DNA from: Bog-473 sp963754445
GTDB lineage: Bacteria > Actinomycetota > Acidimicrobiia > Acidimicrobiales > RAAP-2
Length of the DNA stretch: 64,000 bases
Direction of reading: 5' to 3'
NCBI GenBank assembly: GCA_963754445.1
Contig: CAVWFT010000001.1
Span: 496,001-560,000 of the forward strand
Below, piece by piece: positions 25,999-34,936 of the stretch (position 1 is the first letter of the stretch; each line of letters starts with the position of its first letter). The notes under the pieces are model-generated. The model had not been told where the DNA came from. It was given only the letters and a program-made list of their open reading frames with translations, and ran no database searches. The position numbers and the translations under genes were made by a program.

Positions 25999-26625
25999 AT
26001 GAGCACCCGTTCGCAGGGCATCCTCACGCTCGACGACGTCTTGGACCTGCGCGCCTACGAGCGGGTACGCGAGGACTACCGGGCCCGGGTGATCGCGCGC
26101 AAGCGCAACCGGCGGGTCGGACTCGGGCCGGTCATGACGCTTGTCTTCGAGTCGCTCGACACCGTGCGCTTCCAGGTTCAGGAGATGGCCCGGGCCGAGA
26201 AGATCATCAGCGACGAGGCGATCCAGGTCGAGCTCGACATCTACAACAGGCTGCTCCCGGCGCCGGGTGAACTCTCGGCCACCCTCTTCATCGAGCTGAC
26301 CTCGGACTCGGAGCTGCGGGAGTGGCTGCCCAGGCTGGTCGGTATCGAGCGGGCACTCGGGGTCTCCATCGATGGCGCGGTGGTGCCGAGCACCCCCGAG
26401 GCGCAGCATGCCGCTGCCCTGACCAGGGACACCGTGACCCCAGCGGTCCACTACCTGCGCTTCGTCCTGTCCCCGTCGGAGGTGGCCGCCTTCGGCGCCG
26501 CCCCGGAGATCGCACTCGTCTCCACGCACCCCGAATACCCAGCTCGCACGGTGTTGCAACCCGCCGTGCGCTCGGAGCTCCTGGGAGACCTCGAAGGCAC
26601 AACAAAGCCTCTAGACCTGGCTTGA
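25999..26625 (+). CDS. DUF3501 family protein
   Basis: Protein of 208 residues matching DUF3501: ILTLDDVLDLRAYERVR at the start, then VFESLDTVRFQVQEM and a repeated acidic helix with NRLLPAPGELSATLFIEL. The family is of unknown function but regularly follows rubrerythrin and an HdrD-like Fe-S protein, so it probably takes part in the same peroxide-reducing system. Start codon 4 nt after the previous stop. A weak CCTGG/CCAGG hairpin spans the stop codon. Confidence 0.82.
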   Translation: MSTRSQGILTLDDVLDLRAYERVREDYRARVIARKRNRRVGLGPVMTLVFESLDTVRFQVQEMARAEKIISDEAIQVELDIYNRLLPAPGELSATLFIELTSDSELREWLPRLVGIERALGVSIDGAVVPSTPEAQHAAALTRDTVTPAVHYLRFVLSPSEVAAFGAAPEIALVSTHPEYPARTVLQPAVRSELLGDLEGTTKPLDLA

Positions 26626-26639
26626 CCAGGGACAATTCT

Positions 26640-26681
26640 GTTGCGCAACCCTTTACAGACGCTCCAAGTCTGCGTCATACT
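26640..26681 (+). promoter_or_regulatory. whiB promoter with adjacent palindrome
   Basis: TTTACA (26652-26657) and CATACT (26676-26681) separated by 18 bp form a good sigma-70-type promoter for whiB, giving a leader of about 105 nt. GTTGCGCAAC at 26640-26649 is a perfect 10-bp palindrome ending two bases before the -35 and may be an operator. Confidence 0.5.
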
Positions 26682-26794
26682 CTTCGTTCGCCGAATTCGG
26701 ATCGGTGCCAGCGGCTGAAATGCCGAAAGGGCGCCCGAACAGGGCGAATGTCCGTATCCGCCGCTTTTCCATCCGATTAGAGGAAGTGTTTCCC

Positions 26795-27034
26795 ATGACC
26801 GCCACCCCGTGGCGCAAGCTAGGTGCCTGCCGAGGCCTCGATGTCGAGGCTTTCTACCCCGTCTCCGAAGACGAGGCAGATGCGGCCGAGGCCAAGGCTG
26901 TCTGCGCCGAATGCCCGGTCCGTCAGGCGTGCCTCGAGCATGCCCTGGCCCACCGCGAGCGCGAGGGCATCTGGGGCGGCACGACGGAGCGGGAACGGCG
27001 GCGGATCATCCGGCAGCGACGCAAGTCGGCCTGA
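26795..27034 (+). CDS. WhiB-family transcriptional regulator
   Basis: Small Fe-S cluster regulator specific to actinobacteria, 79 residues. The four cluster ligands are C12, C37, C40 and C46 (GACRG, then VCAECPVRQAC). The GIWGG turn at 58-62 and the basic RRRIIRQRRK tail form the DNA/sigma-contacting end. WhiB proteins bind sigma factor region 4 and respond to redox or nitric oxide. Which Wbl class it belongs to cannot be settled by eye; compactness and the lack of a long C-terminus fit WhiB1/WhiB2-like forms. The ATG has GAGGAAG 8 nt upstream and a well-formed promoter about 115 nt upstream. Confidence 0.93.
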   Translation: MTATPWRKLGACRGLDVEAFYPVSEDEADAAEAKAVCAECPVRQACLEHALAHREREGIWGGTTERERRRIIRQRRKSA

Positions 27035-27234
27035 CGCCCGTGCGCCCGGCGTGAACCGGGCCCGGCACACGATCTCTTCGGCCCTGTCCGGCATGTCGCG
27101 GTGGTGTCGGCGACGCCCATCACGCTCGCCGCATTGACGCGACCGACCCCCAGCAGCGCTCTGTCGTCCTCCGTGGTGGCGGGCTCGTGCCTGGCTGCCT
27201 GCCCGCGTCCGGCGCTGCATGGTGGGATGGAGAG

Positions 27235-28287
27235 GTGATCGAGCCCGGGGTGGTCGACGCCCCGAGCGGGGATGCCGCGCCCTCGACGCAGGCCGGCAGC
27301 CGGACACGCGTCGTGATCCGGTTCGTCCTCGTCGTGGTCGGATGGTCCGTCGTGGCGGTTCTCGGGCTTCTGGCGCTGCTCCGCTGGCTGGCCTGGGACT
27401 CGATCGAGCCGTTGATCGTCCTCAACGCCCTCACGCTGCTCGTGTACCTCCCGGCGTGGATCGTGGCGGCGGGGGCGTGCATCGGCCGGCGCTGGTGGTT
27501 GGCGGGAGCGGCAGGGCTCGTCGTCGTATGCCAGATCGTGTTCGTGGCACCCGAATTCCTGGCCGCCACTCCGGCACCGACCTGGACGGCCCACGCCCGT
27601 TCGATCACTGTCCTCGACGCCAACATCGACAAAAGCGTGACGTTCGAGACTGGTTACCAGGACGCCATCCGGCGGTACCACCCCGACGTGATGGCCTTCG
27701 AGGAGTTCACCCCACCGGCGTACCAGAGCATGCTCGACTCGGGGATCCTGCGTGGCTATCGGTATCACTGCGCGGCGCCCAGTTACGGGGCGACCGGTTT
27801 CCTCCTGGCCTCGAAATGGCGCCTGACCGGTTGCCGGGTCCGCATGGCGCAGTGGGTGGGCAGCGAGGTCGCGCCCTACATGGTCGAGGCCACCATGTGG
27901 CTCTCCGGTCGACCGATCGCCGTCCGCGTCGTCCATACGCTGGCGCCCTTGCCGGTCTCCTGGCACGAGTGGACGAACGCGCTGAGCGACGTCAACCGAT
28001 CCGTGCGGGCGAGCGGAACGGCGCACATGCTCATGGTCGGCGACTTCAACGCCACCTGGGGCAACAAGGGTTTCGTCCAGCTCCTCCACGACGGATTGAC
28101 CGACGGCGCCGCTGCCCGAGGGCACGCCCTGCAGATGACCTGGCCCAACGGGGCGGTCGTCCCCCCGTTCGTCCGCATCGACCACGTCCTGACCGGAGCG
28201 CACCTGGCCGTGACCTCGATCGCCGCCAATCCCGGCTTCGGGAGTGACCACCGCTATTTGCTGGCCCGGGTGGCGGTGCAATCCTGA
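27235..28287 (+). CDS. Membrane-anchored endonuclease/exonuclease/phosphatase family protein
   Basis: About 350 residues. Three N-terminal transmembrane helices (VVIRFVLVVVGWSVVAVLG, LIVLNALTLLVYLPAWIVAA and WWLAGAAGLVVVCQIVF) anchor a C-terminal EEP domain placed outside or at the membrane face. EEP motifs are LDANIDK, AFEEF (metal Glu), MVGDFNAT and GSDHRY (catalytic His). Substrates of such membrane EEP proteins are mostly unknown: lipid phosphates, nucleic acid or sphingomyelin-type lipids. The start is uncertain. The GTG used follows a GGAGAGG stretch closely; an upstream GTG at 27187 and a later one at 27250 are alternatives. It converges on the LCP gene with a 29-bp gap. Confidence 0.75.
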   Translation: MIEPGVVDAPSGDAAPSTQAGSRTRVVIRFVLVVVGWSVVAVLGLLALLRWLAWDSIEPLIVLNALTLLVYLPAWIVAAGACIGRRWWLAGAAGLVVVCQIVFVAPEFLAATPAPTWTAHARSITVLDANIDKSVTFETGYQDAIRRYHPDVMAFEEFTPPAYQSMLDSGILRGYRYHCAAPSYGATGFLLASKWRLTGCRVRMAQWVGSEVAPYMVEATMWLSGRPIAVRVVHTLAPLPVSWHEWTNALSDVNRSVRASGTAHMLMVGDFNATWGNKGFVQLLHDGLTDGAAARGHALQMTWPNGAVVPPFVRIDHVLTGAHLAVTSIAANPGFGSDHRYLLARVAVQS

Positions 28288-28316
28288 AATGCCGCGCCCG
28301 CGCAAAGGGGGCTGGC

Positions 28317-30224
28317 CTACTTCTTGGAGGTCGCCTTCTTGGCCGTCGTCGTCGTGGTCGTGGTCGGGGGCGCCCCGAGCGTGCACGGGTAGGGGTTCCA
28401 GGGCTCGAGTTGCGTGTTGGTGTACACGTTGCCGGGGATCGTCGTGGTCGTCGTCGGCTCCCCGGGGTAGGTGGTCGTGGTGGTCGAGGTCGACGATGTC
28501 GTCGTGGTCGAGCCCGTGCCCACTCGGAGCGACGATCCGGCGACGAGCAGGGAGAGAGTGTTGCCGCTGAGGGCTGAATCCGGCGCATAGGTCACCGGGC
28601 CGCTCAGCACGGCACCGAGCGATTGGGCCGCCGCGTAGCCGGTCGACCCGTAGAGGATCTGGGACTCTCCATCGGGCGTCGACTCCGAGGAGTTGCCGAT
28701 CTCGTTGATCTTGAAGCCCTGGTCGGTGAGGGCCGCCGCCGTCGAGTGGGCGACGCCATTGGCCGCCCCCGCATTGAGCACGTTGACCGAGATGTCACTG
28801 TGCGCCACTCCCGGTGCCGTGGTCGTCGTGGTGCTGGTGGTCGCACCCTTGCCCTTGCCCTTCGAGGTCGGACTCGACGTCGTGGTCGTCGTCGGGGGCG
28901 TGCTGCCGATGGCGTTGAAGGAATTGATCATGTTCTGCGCGTAGGGTTCGGCAGCCTGGAGGACATCGGCGCCACCATCGGTGACCAGGGAGGTCGTGGG
29001 CAGGGTCTCGGTGATGAGGTTCGAGGAGGGAAGGCCCTTGAACGTCTCGGCGATGTGCAACAGCTCACCCTGGGTCAGCGTGTCGTCGATGGTCAGGTTG
29101 CCCACGGCAGCGGAGATGAACCCGTTTATGGCCAGCGGGTTGGTGTCCGACTCGTTGACCTTCTGCAGGACCGCCCGGAAGAAGGCATCCTGACGCTGAA
29201 TGCGGCTGAAGTCCGACAGCCCGTCGTAGGTCCAGTAGCCGTTGGCGTTCATGTAATAGAGGTGTCGGCTGCGCACCAGCTGGAGGGACGTGGTCCCGTT
29301 GATCGACTGGCACCCCGTCTGGGTGACGTAGAGACCGGTGTACTGGTCCTTGACCGCGGTCGGGAAGTCCATGTCGACACCGCCAAGCGCATCGACCATG
29401 CCTTGGAATCCGGGAAAGCTGACCGACGCGTAGTGATTGACCGTGATGCCCAGATCCTGCTCGATGGTCTGGACCAACAGGTCGGGCCCGGAATTGAAGG
29501 CCGCGTTGATGCGGTTCATCCCCGAGATGCCGCTCTCGTTACCCGGAATGTCGACCCAGAGATCCCTGGGGATCGAGAGCACCGTGACCGTCTTGGTCGC
29601 CGGGTCGAAGCGCACGACCATCATCACGTCACTGCGCTGGCCACCGGCGTCGCTCTCGTTGCCGAACGCCCTGACTTGGGTCGAATTGTCCACGAATGCT
29701 CGTGAGTCCGAGCCCACCAGCAGCATGGTGAATGGCGCGAGCGGGTCGGCGGGCTGAGTGACCAGATGCTTGGCGTGGATCTTCTTGATCTGGTGGAAGC
29801 GATACGAGGCGTAGACGTAGATGCCACCAGCGCCACCGGCCGCCAGGAGCACGATGAAGACCATGGAGTAGATGATGCGCCGGCGCCACCGGTGCCTGCG
29901 CTTCTTCTGCTTCTTCTGCGCCTTGCGCATCTCCGCCCGTGATTTGGGGGGCTCTTCCATGAGGACGGCGTCGTCCACCGGTGTCACGTCGGGCGCGGCG
30001 ACGGCGGTCGCGGCCGCTTCCGTCCCGGTCGAGGTCGGCGCTCCGCTTCCAGGCGCGGGCGCCCCGGGTGGGCGGAGCGGTTCGGCCTCGGCGGTGGTTC
30101 CCTCGGCTTCGGGGAGCGGGCCAGCGTCGGACACCACGGCCGCGTCGGACACCTCGGCCTCGGGTGCTGCCGGGGCCTCGGATGCCGGCGTTGTCTCGGG
30201 CGTCTCGGCGTCGTCAGGGTTCAA
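28317..30224 (-). CDS. LytR-CpsA-Psr (LCP) wall glycopolymer ligase with LytR_C domain
   Basis: Membrane protein of 635 residues that would attach a glycopolymer to peptidoglycan. A Pro/Ala/Glu-rich cytoplasmic N-terminus (1-100) and a basic stretch precede one transmembrane helix (about 117-139). The LCP domain (about 160-415) has LLVGSDSR, RSDVMMVVRFDP, LSIPRDLWVDIPG, NRINAAF and LVRSRHLYY with the DFSRIQRQ signature, including the Asp/Arg residues that bind the pyrophosphate lipid. A LytR_C domain follows (SVNVLNAGAANGVA), and the protein ends in a Thr-rich tail. The start is a TTG, chosen because TATTTT lies 7 nt upstream and longer versions would be antisense to the divergent gene. Confidence 0.9.
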   Translation of the reverse strand: MNPDDAETPETTPASEAPAAPEAEVSDAAVVSDAGPLPEAEGTTAEAEPLRPPGAPAPGSGAPTSTGTEAAATAVAAPDVTPVDDAVLMEEPPKSRAEMRKAQKKQKKRRHRWRRRIIYSMVFIVLLAAGGAGGIYVYASYRFHQIKKIHAKHLVTQPADPLAPFTMLLVGSDSRAFVDNSTQVRAFGNESDAGGQRSDVMMVVRFDPATKTVTVLSIPRDLWVDIPGNESGISGMNRINAAFNSGPDLLVQTIEQDLGITVNHYASVSFPGFQGMVDALGGVDMDFPTAVKDQYTGLYVTQTGCQSINGTTSLQLVRSRHLYYMNANGYWTYDGLSDFSRIQRQDAFFRAVLQKVNESDTNPLAINGFISAAVGNLTIDDTLTQGELLHIAETFKGLPSSNLITETLPTTSLVTDGGADVLQAAEPYAQNMINSFNAIGSTPPTTTTTSSPTSKGKGKGATTSTTTTTAPGVAHSDISVNVLNAGAANGVAHSTAAALTDQGFKINEIGNSSESTPDGESQILYGSTGYAAAQSLGAVLSGPVTYAPDSALSGNTLSLLVAGSSLRVGTGSTTTTSSTSTTTTTYPGEPTTTTTIPGNVYTNTQLEPWNPYPCTLGAPPTTTTTTTAKKATSKK

Positions 30225-30231
30225 GAGCCAG

Positions 30232-30261
30232 AAAATACCTGGCCGGGACCTCCGATAGCCT
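30232..30261. promoter_or_regulatory. Back-to-back leaderless promoters of LCP and acyl-CoA dehydrogenase
   Basis: Within the 43-bp divergent gap, TATTTT on the minus strand (30232-30237) ends 7 nt before the LCP TTG. TAGCCT on the plus strand (30256-30261) ends 6 nt before the acyl-CoA dehydrogenase GTG. Neither start has a Shine-Dalgarno. The -35 zones must overlap the other gene's -10 or coding sequence, so the two promoters may compete. Confidence 0.5.
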
Positions 30262-30267
30262 GCACCG

Positions 30268-31443
30268 GTGCAATTTGACCTCCCCGACGAGCTGCTGGAG
30301 CTTCGCGACTCGGTCCGCCGTTTGGCCCAAGACAAGGTCAAGCCCCGGGCCCGGTCCATCGACAAAGAGAGCAGCTACCCGACCGATCTCTTCGAGGCCT
30401 TTCGCGACGCGGGCCTGCTGGGGCTGTGTATTCCCACGGCCTACGGCGGGTCCGACGCGGGCATCCTGGGTCTCGCCCTGGCCATCGAGGAGGTGGCCAA
30501 GTACTCGAACACCGCCGCCCTGATGCTGCTGCTCACCCGGCTACCCACCGGTCCCGTGATGATCGCCGGCACCGAGGAGCAGAAGCAGCGCTACCTGCCC
30601 GGCATCTGTGACGGCTCTCTGCGGGCGGGCTTCGGGCTCTCCGAGGCCCAGGCGGGAAGCGACGTGATGGGCATGCGCACCCGGGCCGTGCCCGACGAGG
30701 GCTCTGCGGGCGGCTGGGTGCTGCGGGGCACCAAGTGCTGGATGTCGGGGGTGCGCGAGGCCGACTGGTACACCGTGTTCGCCAAGACGAGCGACCCGGC
30801 GAGCCGGGCCCACGACTCCATTACCGCATTCATCGTGGAGCGGACCTGGGATGGGGTGGAGGTCGGCCGAACGGACCACAAGATGGGCGTGCGGGGTGTG
30901 GACACCGGTGAGCTGGTGCTGAGCGACGTCCACGTGCCGGCGGAGAACGTCATCGGCGAGGTGGGCGGGTTCCGGCTGGCCATGCTCGGCCTCAACGCCA
31001 TGCGCCCCATCGTGGCGGCCCGGGGCATCGGGCTGGCCGAGGGTGCCCTGATGTACGCCACCGAATACGTGCAGCAGCGGGCGGCCTTCAACAAGACCAT
31101 CGCCGACTTCCAGGGCATCCAGTGGGAGATCGCCAAGTGCGCCGTCGACATCGAGGCAGCTCGGCTCCTGACGTATCGCGCCGCCGTCCTGGCCGACGCC
31201 GGCAAATACACCAAGGAGTACGTGCCCTTCCTCTCCATGGCCAAATATCACGCCACCGAGCTGGCCGTGCGCGCCTCCTCCCTGGCCGTGCAGCTCCTCG
31301 GGGCGGCCGGTTACATGGAGGACCATCCGACCGAGCAGTGGTACCGCGACGCCAAGCAGCTCACCATCGTCGAGGGCACCTCCCAGGTGCAGCTGGGTCT
31401 GATCGCCCGGGGCGTGCTGGACCGGGACCTGTGGTGGGACTGA
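30268..31443 (+). CDS. Acyl-CoA dehydrogenase
   Basis: FAD-dependent acyl-CoA dehydrogenase of 391 residues, introducing a trans-2 double bond during beta-oxidation or branched-chain catabolism. Family signatures are GFGLSEAQAGSD (usually GF.LTEP.AGSD), CWMSGVREADWYTVFAKT, the QQRAAFNKTIADFQGIQ helix and the C-terminal LLGAAGYMEDHPTEQWYRDAK. The likely catalytic base is the Glu of IVEGTSQVQ. The chain-length class is not obvious. The 3' end overlaps trpD by 13 nt. No electron-transfer flavoprotein gene is in the window. Confidence 0.92.
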   Translation: MQFDLPDELLELRDSVRRLAQDKVKPRARSIDKESSYPTDLFEAFRDAGLLGLCIPTAYGGSDAGILGLALAIEEVAKYSNTAALMLLLTRLPTGPVMIAGTEEQKQRYLPGICDGSLRAGFGLSEAQAGSDVMGMRTRAVPDEGSAGGWVLRGTKCWMSGVREADWYTVFAKTSDPASRAHDSITAFIVERTWDGVEVGRTDHKMGVRGVDTGELVLSDVHVPAENVIGEVGGFRLAMLGLNAMRPIVAARGIGLAEGALMYATEYVQQRAAFNKTIADFQGIQWEIAKCAVDIEAARLLTYRAAVLADAGKYTKEYVPFLSMAKYHATELAVRASSLAVQLLGAAGYMEDHPTEQWYRDAKQLTIVEGTSQVQLGLIARGVLDRDLWWD

Positions 31444-32498
31444 CTTGGGCCGAGGTCCTGATCCGGCTCAGCCGGCGTGAATCACTGAGCGAGGCCGAGG
31501 CGGAGGAGATCATGGGCGTGGTCTTCCGCGGCGAGGCCACACCGGCTCAGATCGGTGCCTTCTTGACCCTGCTCCACGCCAAGGGAGAGACCGCGGCCGA
31601 GGTCACCGGGCTGGCCCGCGCCATGGTGGACGCCGCCGTGCCCTGCCCGCTCGATGTGGCCGAGGTGGTCGTCGATCTGGTCGGCACGGGGGGCGATCGG
31701 CTCTCCAGCATCAACGTGACGACGCTGGCCGCATTCATCACCGCCGGTGCCGGGGTGAAGGTATGCAAGCACGGCAACCGGGCCGCCTCGTCGTCGGTCG
31801 GCACGGCCGACGTGCTCGAGGCCCTGGGCGTCGCCCTCGACATCGGAGCGGCCGGCGTGGCCCGGTGTGTGGCCGAGGCCGGGATGGCCTTCTGCTTCGC
31901 CCAGGCCTTCCACCCGGCGATGCGGTTCGTGGGACCGGTGCGCAGGGAGCTCGGCGTGCCGACGGTCTTCAACTTCCTCGGCCCTCTGACCAACCCGTCG
32001 CGCACCCGCCATCAGCTGGTCGGGGTCAGTGATCCCGCCATGGCGCCGATCATGGCCGACGTGTTCGGGGCCACGGGGAGCAGGCGCACGTTCATCGTCC
32101 GGGCCGACGACGGTCTCGACGAGCTGAGCGTGACGTCCGCCTCCAGCGTGACCGAGGTGCGCGGCGACGGGGCCGGCGGCTACGAGCGTTCCGAATGGAG
32201 GGTCGACCCGGCCGCGCTGGGCTTCGGCCCGTCGACACTCGACGACCTGCGCGGCGGCGACGCCGCGTTCAACGCGTCGGTCATCCGCACGGTGCTCGAG
32301 GGTGAACACTCGCCCCGCCGCGACATCGGACTCCTCAACGCCGCGGCGGCCCTGATGGTGGCCGGCCGGGTCGAACAGCTCGACCAGGGTGTCGCCCTGG
32401 CCACCGAGGCGATCGACAGTGGACGGGCCCTGGGCGTGCTGGACGCGCTGGTCGCTACGTCGCAGCGGGCAGCAGAAGAGCGCCCCGCGACGGACTGA
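31431..32498 (+). CDS. trpD: Anthranilate phosphoribosyltransferase
   Basis: Second enzyme of tryptophan synthesis, joining anthranilate and PRPP; 355 residues. Diagnostic motifs are LVGTGGDRLSSINVTT (PRPP loop), KHGNRAASSSVGTADVLEALG, FAQAFHPAMRFVGPVRRELG and FNFLGPLTNPSR. The GTG at 31431 (or the next codon, also GTG) gives a normal N-terminus and overlaps the acyl-CoA dehydrogenase stop. Other trp genes are not adjacent, so it is probably expressed with the upstream gene. The last 44 bp overlap the convergent galactokinase-like gene. Confidence 0.93.
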   Translation: MVGLTWAEVLIRLSRRESLSEAEAEEIMGVVFRGEATPAQIGAFLTLLHAKGETAAEVTGLARAMVDAAVPCPLDVAEVVVDLVGTGGDRLSSINVTTLAAFITAGAGVKVCKHGNRAASSSVGTADVLEALGVALDIGAAGVARCVAEAGMAFCFAQAFHPAMRFVGPVRRELGVPTVFNFLGPLTNPSRTRHQLVGVSDPAMAPIMADVFGATGSRRTFIVRADDGLDELSVTSASSVTEVRGDGAGGYERSEWRVDPAALGFGPSTLDDLRGGDAAFNASVIRTVLEGEHSPRRDIGLLNAAAALMVAGRVEQLDQGVALATEAIDSGRALGVLDALVATSQRAAEERPATD

Positions 32499-33513
32499 CG
32501 GTCCAGGCCCGGCGACCACCGTGGGCGTCGGGGTCCAAGGCGGGGGAGTCGGGCGCACACAAGGCGATCACGCAGCCGCCGAAACCACCCCCGCACATGC
32601 GGGCACCGAGGACACCGGGCTGGCGCAGCAGGTGCTCGACGAGCTCGTCGACGGCGGGGACCGACACCAGGTAGTCGGCGGCCAGGCTGCGGTGACCCTC
32701 GGTCATGACCTCGCCCACTCCGCCCAGATCGCCCCTCTCGAGCCGGCGTTCCGCCTCGAGGACCCGGGCGCACTCCGTGATGACGTGCCGGGCCCGCCGC
32801 CTGAGCACGGCGTCGGTCAGCGCGCTCAGGTCGCTCAGGGAACACAAGCCGAGAGGTCGCCCGAGCTGCTGGGCCGCCCGCTCGCACTCGTTGCGACGGG
32901 TGGCGTAGGGCGAGTCGGCCAGGAGGCGGGGTGCCTCGCTGTGCACGACGACGAATGCCGCCTCTGCCGGCACCACCACTGGCCTGGTCTCGAGGGTGTC
33001 GAAATCGATATGGAGGGCATGTCCCGCGGTGGCGCCCGCGATGGCGAGGGGATCGAGCAGTCCGACGTGGGAGCCCGCGAGGCGCTCGGCCTCCTGCTCG
33101 GTACGGGCCAGGGCGAGGGGTTCGGGGTCGTGGCCGAGGGCGAGCAACAGGGCGACCGAGAAGGCCGCACTCGACGAGAGGCCGGCACCGACGGGGACGG
33201 TGCTGGTGACCGTGATCGAACCGCCGCCGCCGTCGGGTGGGGTGCGGAACCGCAGGAGGGCGGCCGCCAGGAGGGCGTCCGGCGGCAGGGAGGCGGAGAG
33301 CGGCCCGGTGGGGCCGCCGAGATCGGCCAGGGGGATCTCGAGAGGCGCGTCGGGGAACTGGTCGGACTCGATGCCGACGAGGAAGCTGCCCGGTTTCGGC
33401 GTGAAGCTGACCTCGGTGGCCAGGTCGATGGCCATGGGGAGGGAGAGGCCCCCGTTGTAGTCGGTGTGGTCGCCGATGATGGTGACGCGGCCGGGGGCAC
33501 GGGCGGTGGGCAC
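32455..33513 (-). CDS. Galactokinase-like GHMP kinase
   Basis: GHMP-superfamily sugar kinase of about 352 residues. RAPGRVTIIGDHTDYNGG near the N-terminus is the galactokinase signature with Asp in place of the usual Glu. VGAGLSSSAAFSVALL is the ATP-binding loop and CGGGFGGCVIAL is the third motif. Galactose-1-phosphate synthesis is the simplest reading, but related kinases act on other sugars. The GTG at 33513 leaves only three residues before the signature; an in-frame GTG 22 codons upstream (33579) would give a more typical leader and cannot be excluded. Convergent with trpD, divergent from the AMACR-like gene. No other Leloir genes are nearby. Confidence 0.8.
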   Translation of the reverse strand: MPTARAPGRVTIIGDHTDYNGGLSLPMAIDLATEVSFTPKPGSFLVGIESDQFPDAPLEIPLADLGGPTGPLSASLPPDALLAAALLRFRTPPDGGGGSITVTSTVPVGAGLSSSAAFSVALLLALGHDPEPLALARTEQEAERLAGSHVGLLDPLAIAGATAGHALHIDFDTLETRPVVVPAEAAFVVVHSEAPRLLADSPYATRRNECERAAQQLGRPLGLCSLSDLSALTDAVLRRRARHVITECARVLEAERRLERGDLGGVGEVMTEGHRSLAADYLVSVPAVDELVEHLLRQPGVLGARMCGGGFGGCVIALCAPDSPALDPDAHGGRRAWTVSPSRGALLLPAAT

Positions 33514-33630
33514 GAAGTCCAGCTTGGCCCGCCGCCGGGCGGCGTTGGGACATGGGCGATCGGCTCGCCGCCGCCGCACCGCCGTCGGGACCAGCTTGAC
33601 CGTCGCCGTGGAGCGGGTCACGATCCTGCG

Positions 33631-34809
33631 ATGACAGAGCGCAGTGGACCGCTTCGGGGGATCAAGATCATCGAGCTGGCGGGCATCGGGCCCGGGCCGT
33701 TCACCTGCATGATGCTGGCCGATGCCGGGGCGTCGGTCCTGCGCCTCGAGCGGGCGGCGCACGGGGCGGTCGAGATCGGGGCCGAGCTCCAGAAGTCGGG
33801 CCGACCGGCCGCGTGGGACCTGCTGAACCGGTCCCGGCCTTCGGTGGGCATCGACCTCAAACACCCCGACGCAGTGTCGCTCATCCTCGACCTGGTCGAG
33901 CAGGCAGACGGATTGGTCGAGGGCTTCCGGCCCGGGGTGGCCGAGCGCCTCGGTCTCGGGCCCGAGGTATGCCTCGAGCGCAACCCGCGCTTCGTCTACG
34001 GCCGCATGACGGGCTGGGGGCAGGACGGGCCGATGGCGGCCCTGTCGGGCCACGACATCGACTACATCTCCATCGGGGGCGCCCTGTGGTCGATGGGTCG
34101 GGCGGACTCGGCGCCGGTGCCACCGTTGAACATGGTGGGCGACTTCGGGGGCGGGGGGATGCTCCTGGCCTTCGGGATGGTCGCCGCGCTGCTCGAGGCG
34201 GCCCGCTCCGGTGAAGGTCAAGTGGTGGACGCAGCCATGACCGACGGCTCGGCGGTGCTGATGACGATGATCCATGCCTTCCGCCTCAACGGGCTGTGGA
34301 ACGAGGAGCGGGGGGCGAACATGCTGGACACCGGGGCGCCCTTCTACGAGGTCTACGAGACCTCGGACGGGCAATGGATGGGCGTGGGTGCGATCGAGGG
34401 CAAGTTCTACGCGTTGCTGCTCGAGGGCCTCGGCTTGACGGACGACGCGTCGTTGCCGGCGCAGATGTCCCGCCAGGACTGGCCGGCGATGAAGCAACGC
34501 TTCGCCGCGATCTTCAAGACCAAGACGCGCGACGAGTGGTCGGCGATCTTCGACGGGACCGACGCCTGCGTGGCGCCCGTGCTCTCGCCCTGGGAGGCCC
34601 ACCTGCACCCGCACAACGTGGCCCGGTCGACCTTCATCGAGGTGGACGGCGTGACCCAGCCGGCGCCCGCCCCGCGGTTCTCGCGTACCCCTTCGGCCGT
34701 CTCCAAGCCGCCGTCGCCGGCGGGGGCCGACACGGTCTCCGCGCTGGTCGAGTGGGGCGTGGAGGAGGACACCGTGACGAAGCTGCGCGAATCGGGGGCG
34801 CTCAGCTAA
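33631..34809 (+). CDS. CoA-transferase family III protein, alpha-methylacyl-CoA racemase-like
   Basis: CaiB/BaiF-fold protein of 392 residues, close to alpha-methylacyl-CoA racemases that interconvert 2R and 2S methyl-branched acyl-CoAs. LRGIKIIELAGIGPGPF opens the protein. The racemase-type catalytic His is in GHDIDYISIGGAL and the catalytic Asp in NMVGDFGGGG; the CoA-transferase Asp position is not the typical one. Together with the acyl-CoA dehydrogenase 2 kb upstream it suggests branched fatty acid or sterol side-chain degradation. The ATG is chosen because family similarity begins a few residues after it. CACGAT sits 6 nt upstream at leaderless distance. A bidirectional hairpin follows. 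Confidence 0.85.
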   Translation: MTERSGPLRGIKIIELAGIGPGPFTCMMLADAGASVLRLERAAHGAVEIGAELQKSGRPAAWDLLNRSRPSVGIDLKHPDAVSLILDLVEQADGLVEGFRPGVAERLGLGPEVCLERNPRFVYGRMTGWGQDGPMAALSGHDIDYISIGGALWSMGRADSAPVPPLNMVGDFGGGGMLLAFGMVAALLEAARSGEGQVVDAAMTDGSAVLMTMIHAFRLNGLWNEERGANMLDTGAPFYEVYETSDGQWMGVGAIEGKFYALLLEGLGLTDDASLPAQMSRQDWPAMKQRFAAIFKTKTRDEWSAIFDGTDACVAPVLSPWEAHLHPHNVARSTFIEVDGVTQPAPAPRFSRTPSAVSKPPSPAGADTVSALVEWGVEEDTVTKLRESGALS

Positions 34810-34870
34810 GGGTTCCCCGTCGGGTCGCCGCCCCTACTCGCCACGATGCCGCGCCGGTCGCCGGACGCGG

Positions 34871-34904
34871 CATGCGGGAGGCACCCGAAGGCGCCTCCCG
34901 CATG
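34871..34904. terminator. Bidirectional terminator hairpin
   Basis: CATGCGGGAGGC and GCCTCCCGCATG form a perfect 12-bp stem around a 10-nt loop, between the convergent AMACR-like gene and the secreted repeat-protein gene. Confidence 0.75.
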
Positions 34905-34936
34905 ACCGTGACTCGGATCCGGTGTGGTCCGGTTCG

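Noticed and set aside
32455..34614. A 719-residue fusion of a galactokinase with an upstream domain
   Set aside because: The extra N-terminal 367 residues are antisense to the AMACR-like gene and carry no motif; the kinase begins near 33513 or 33579.
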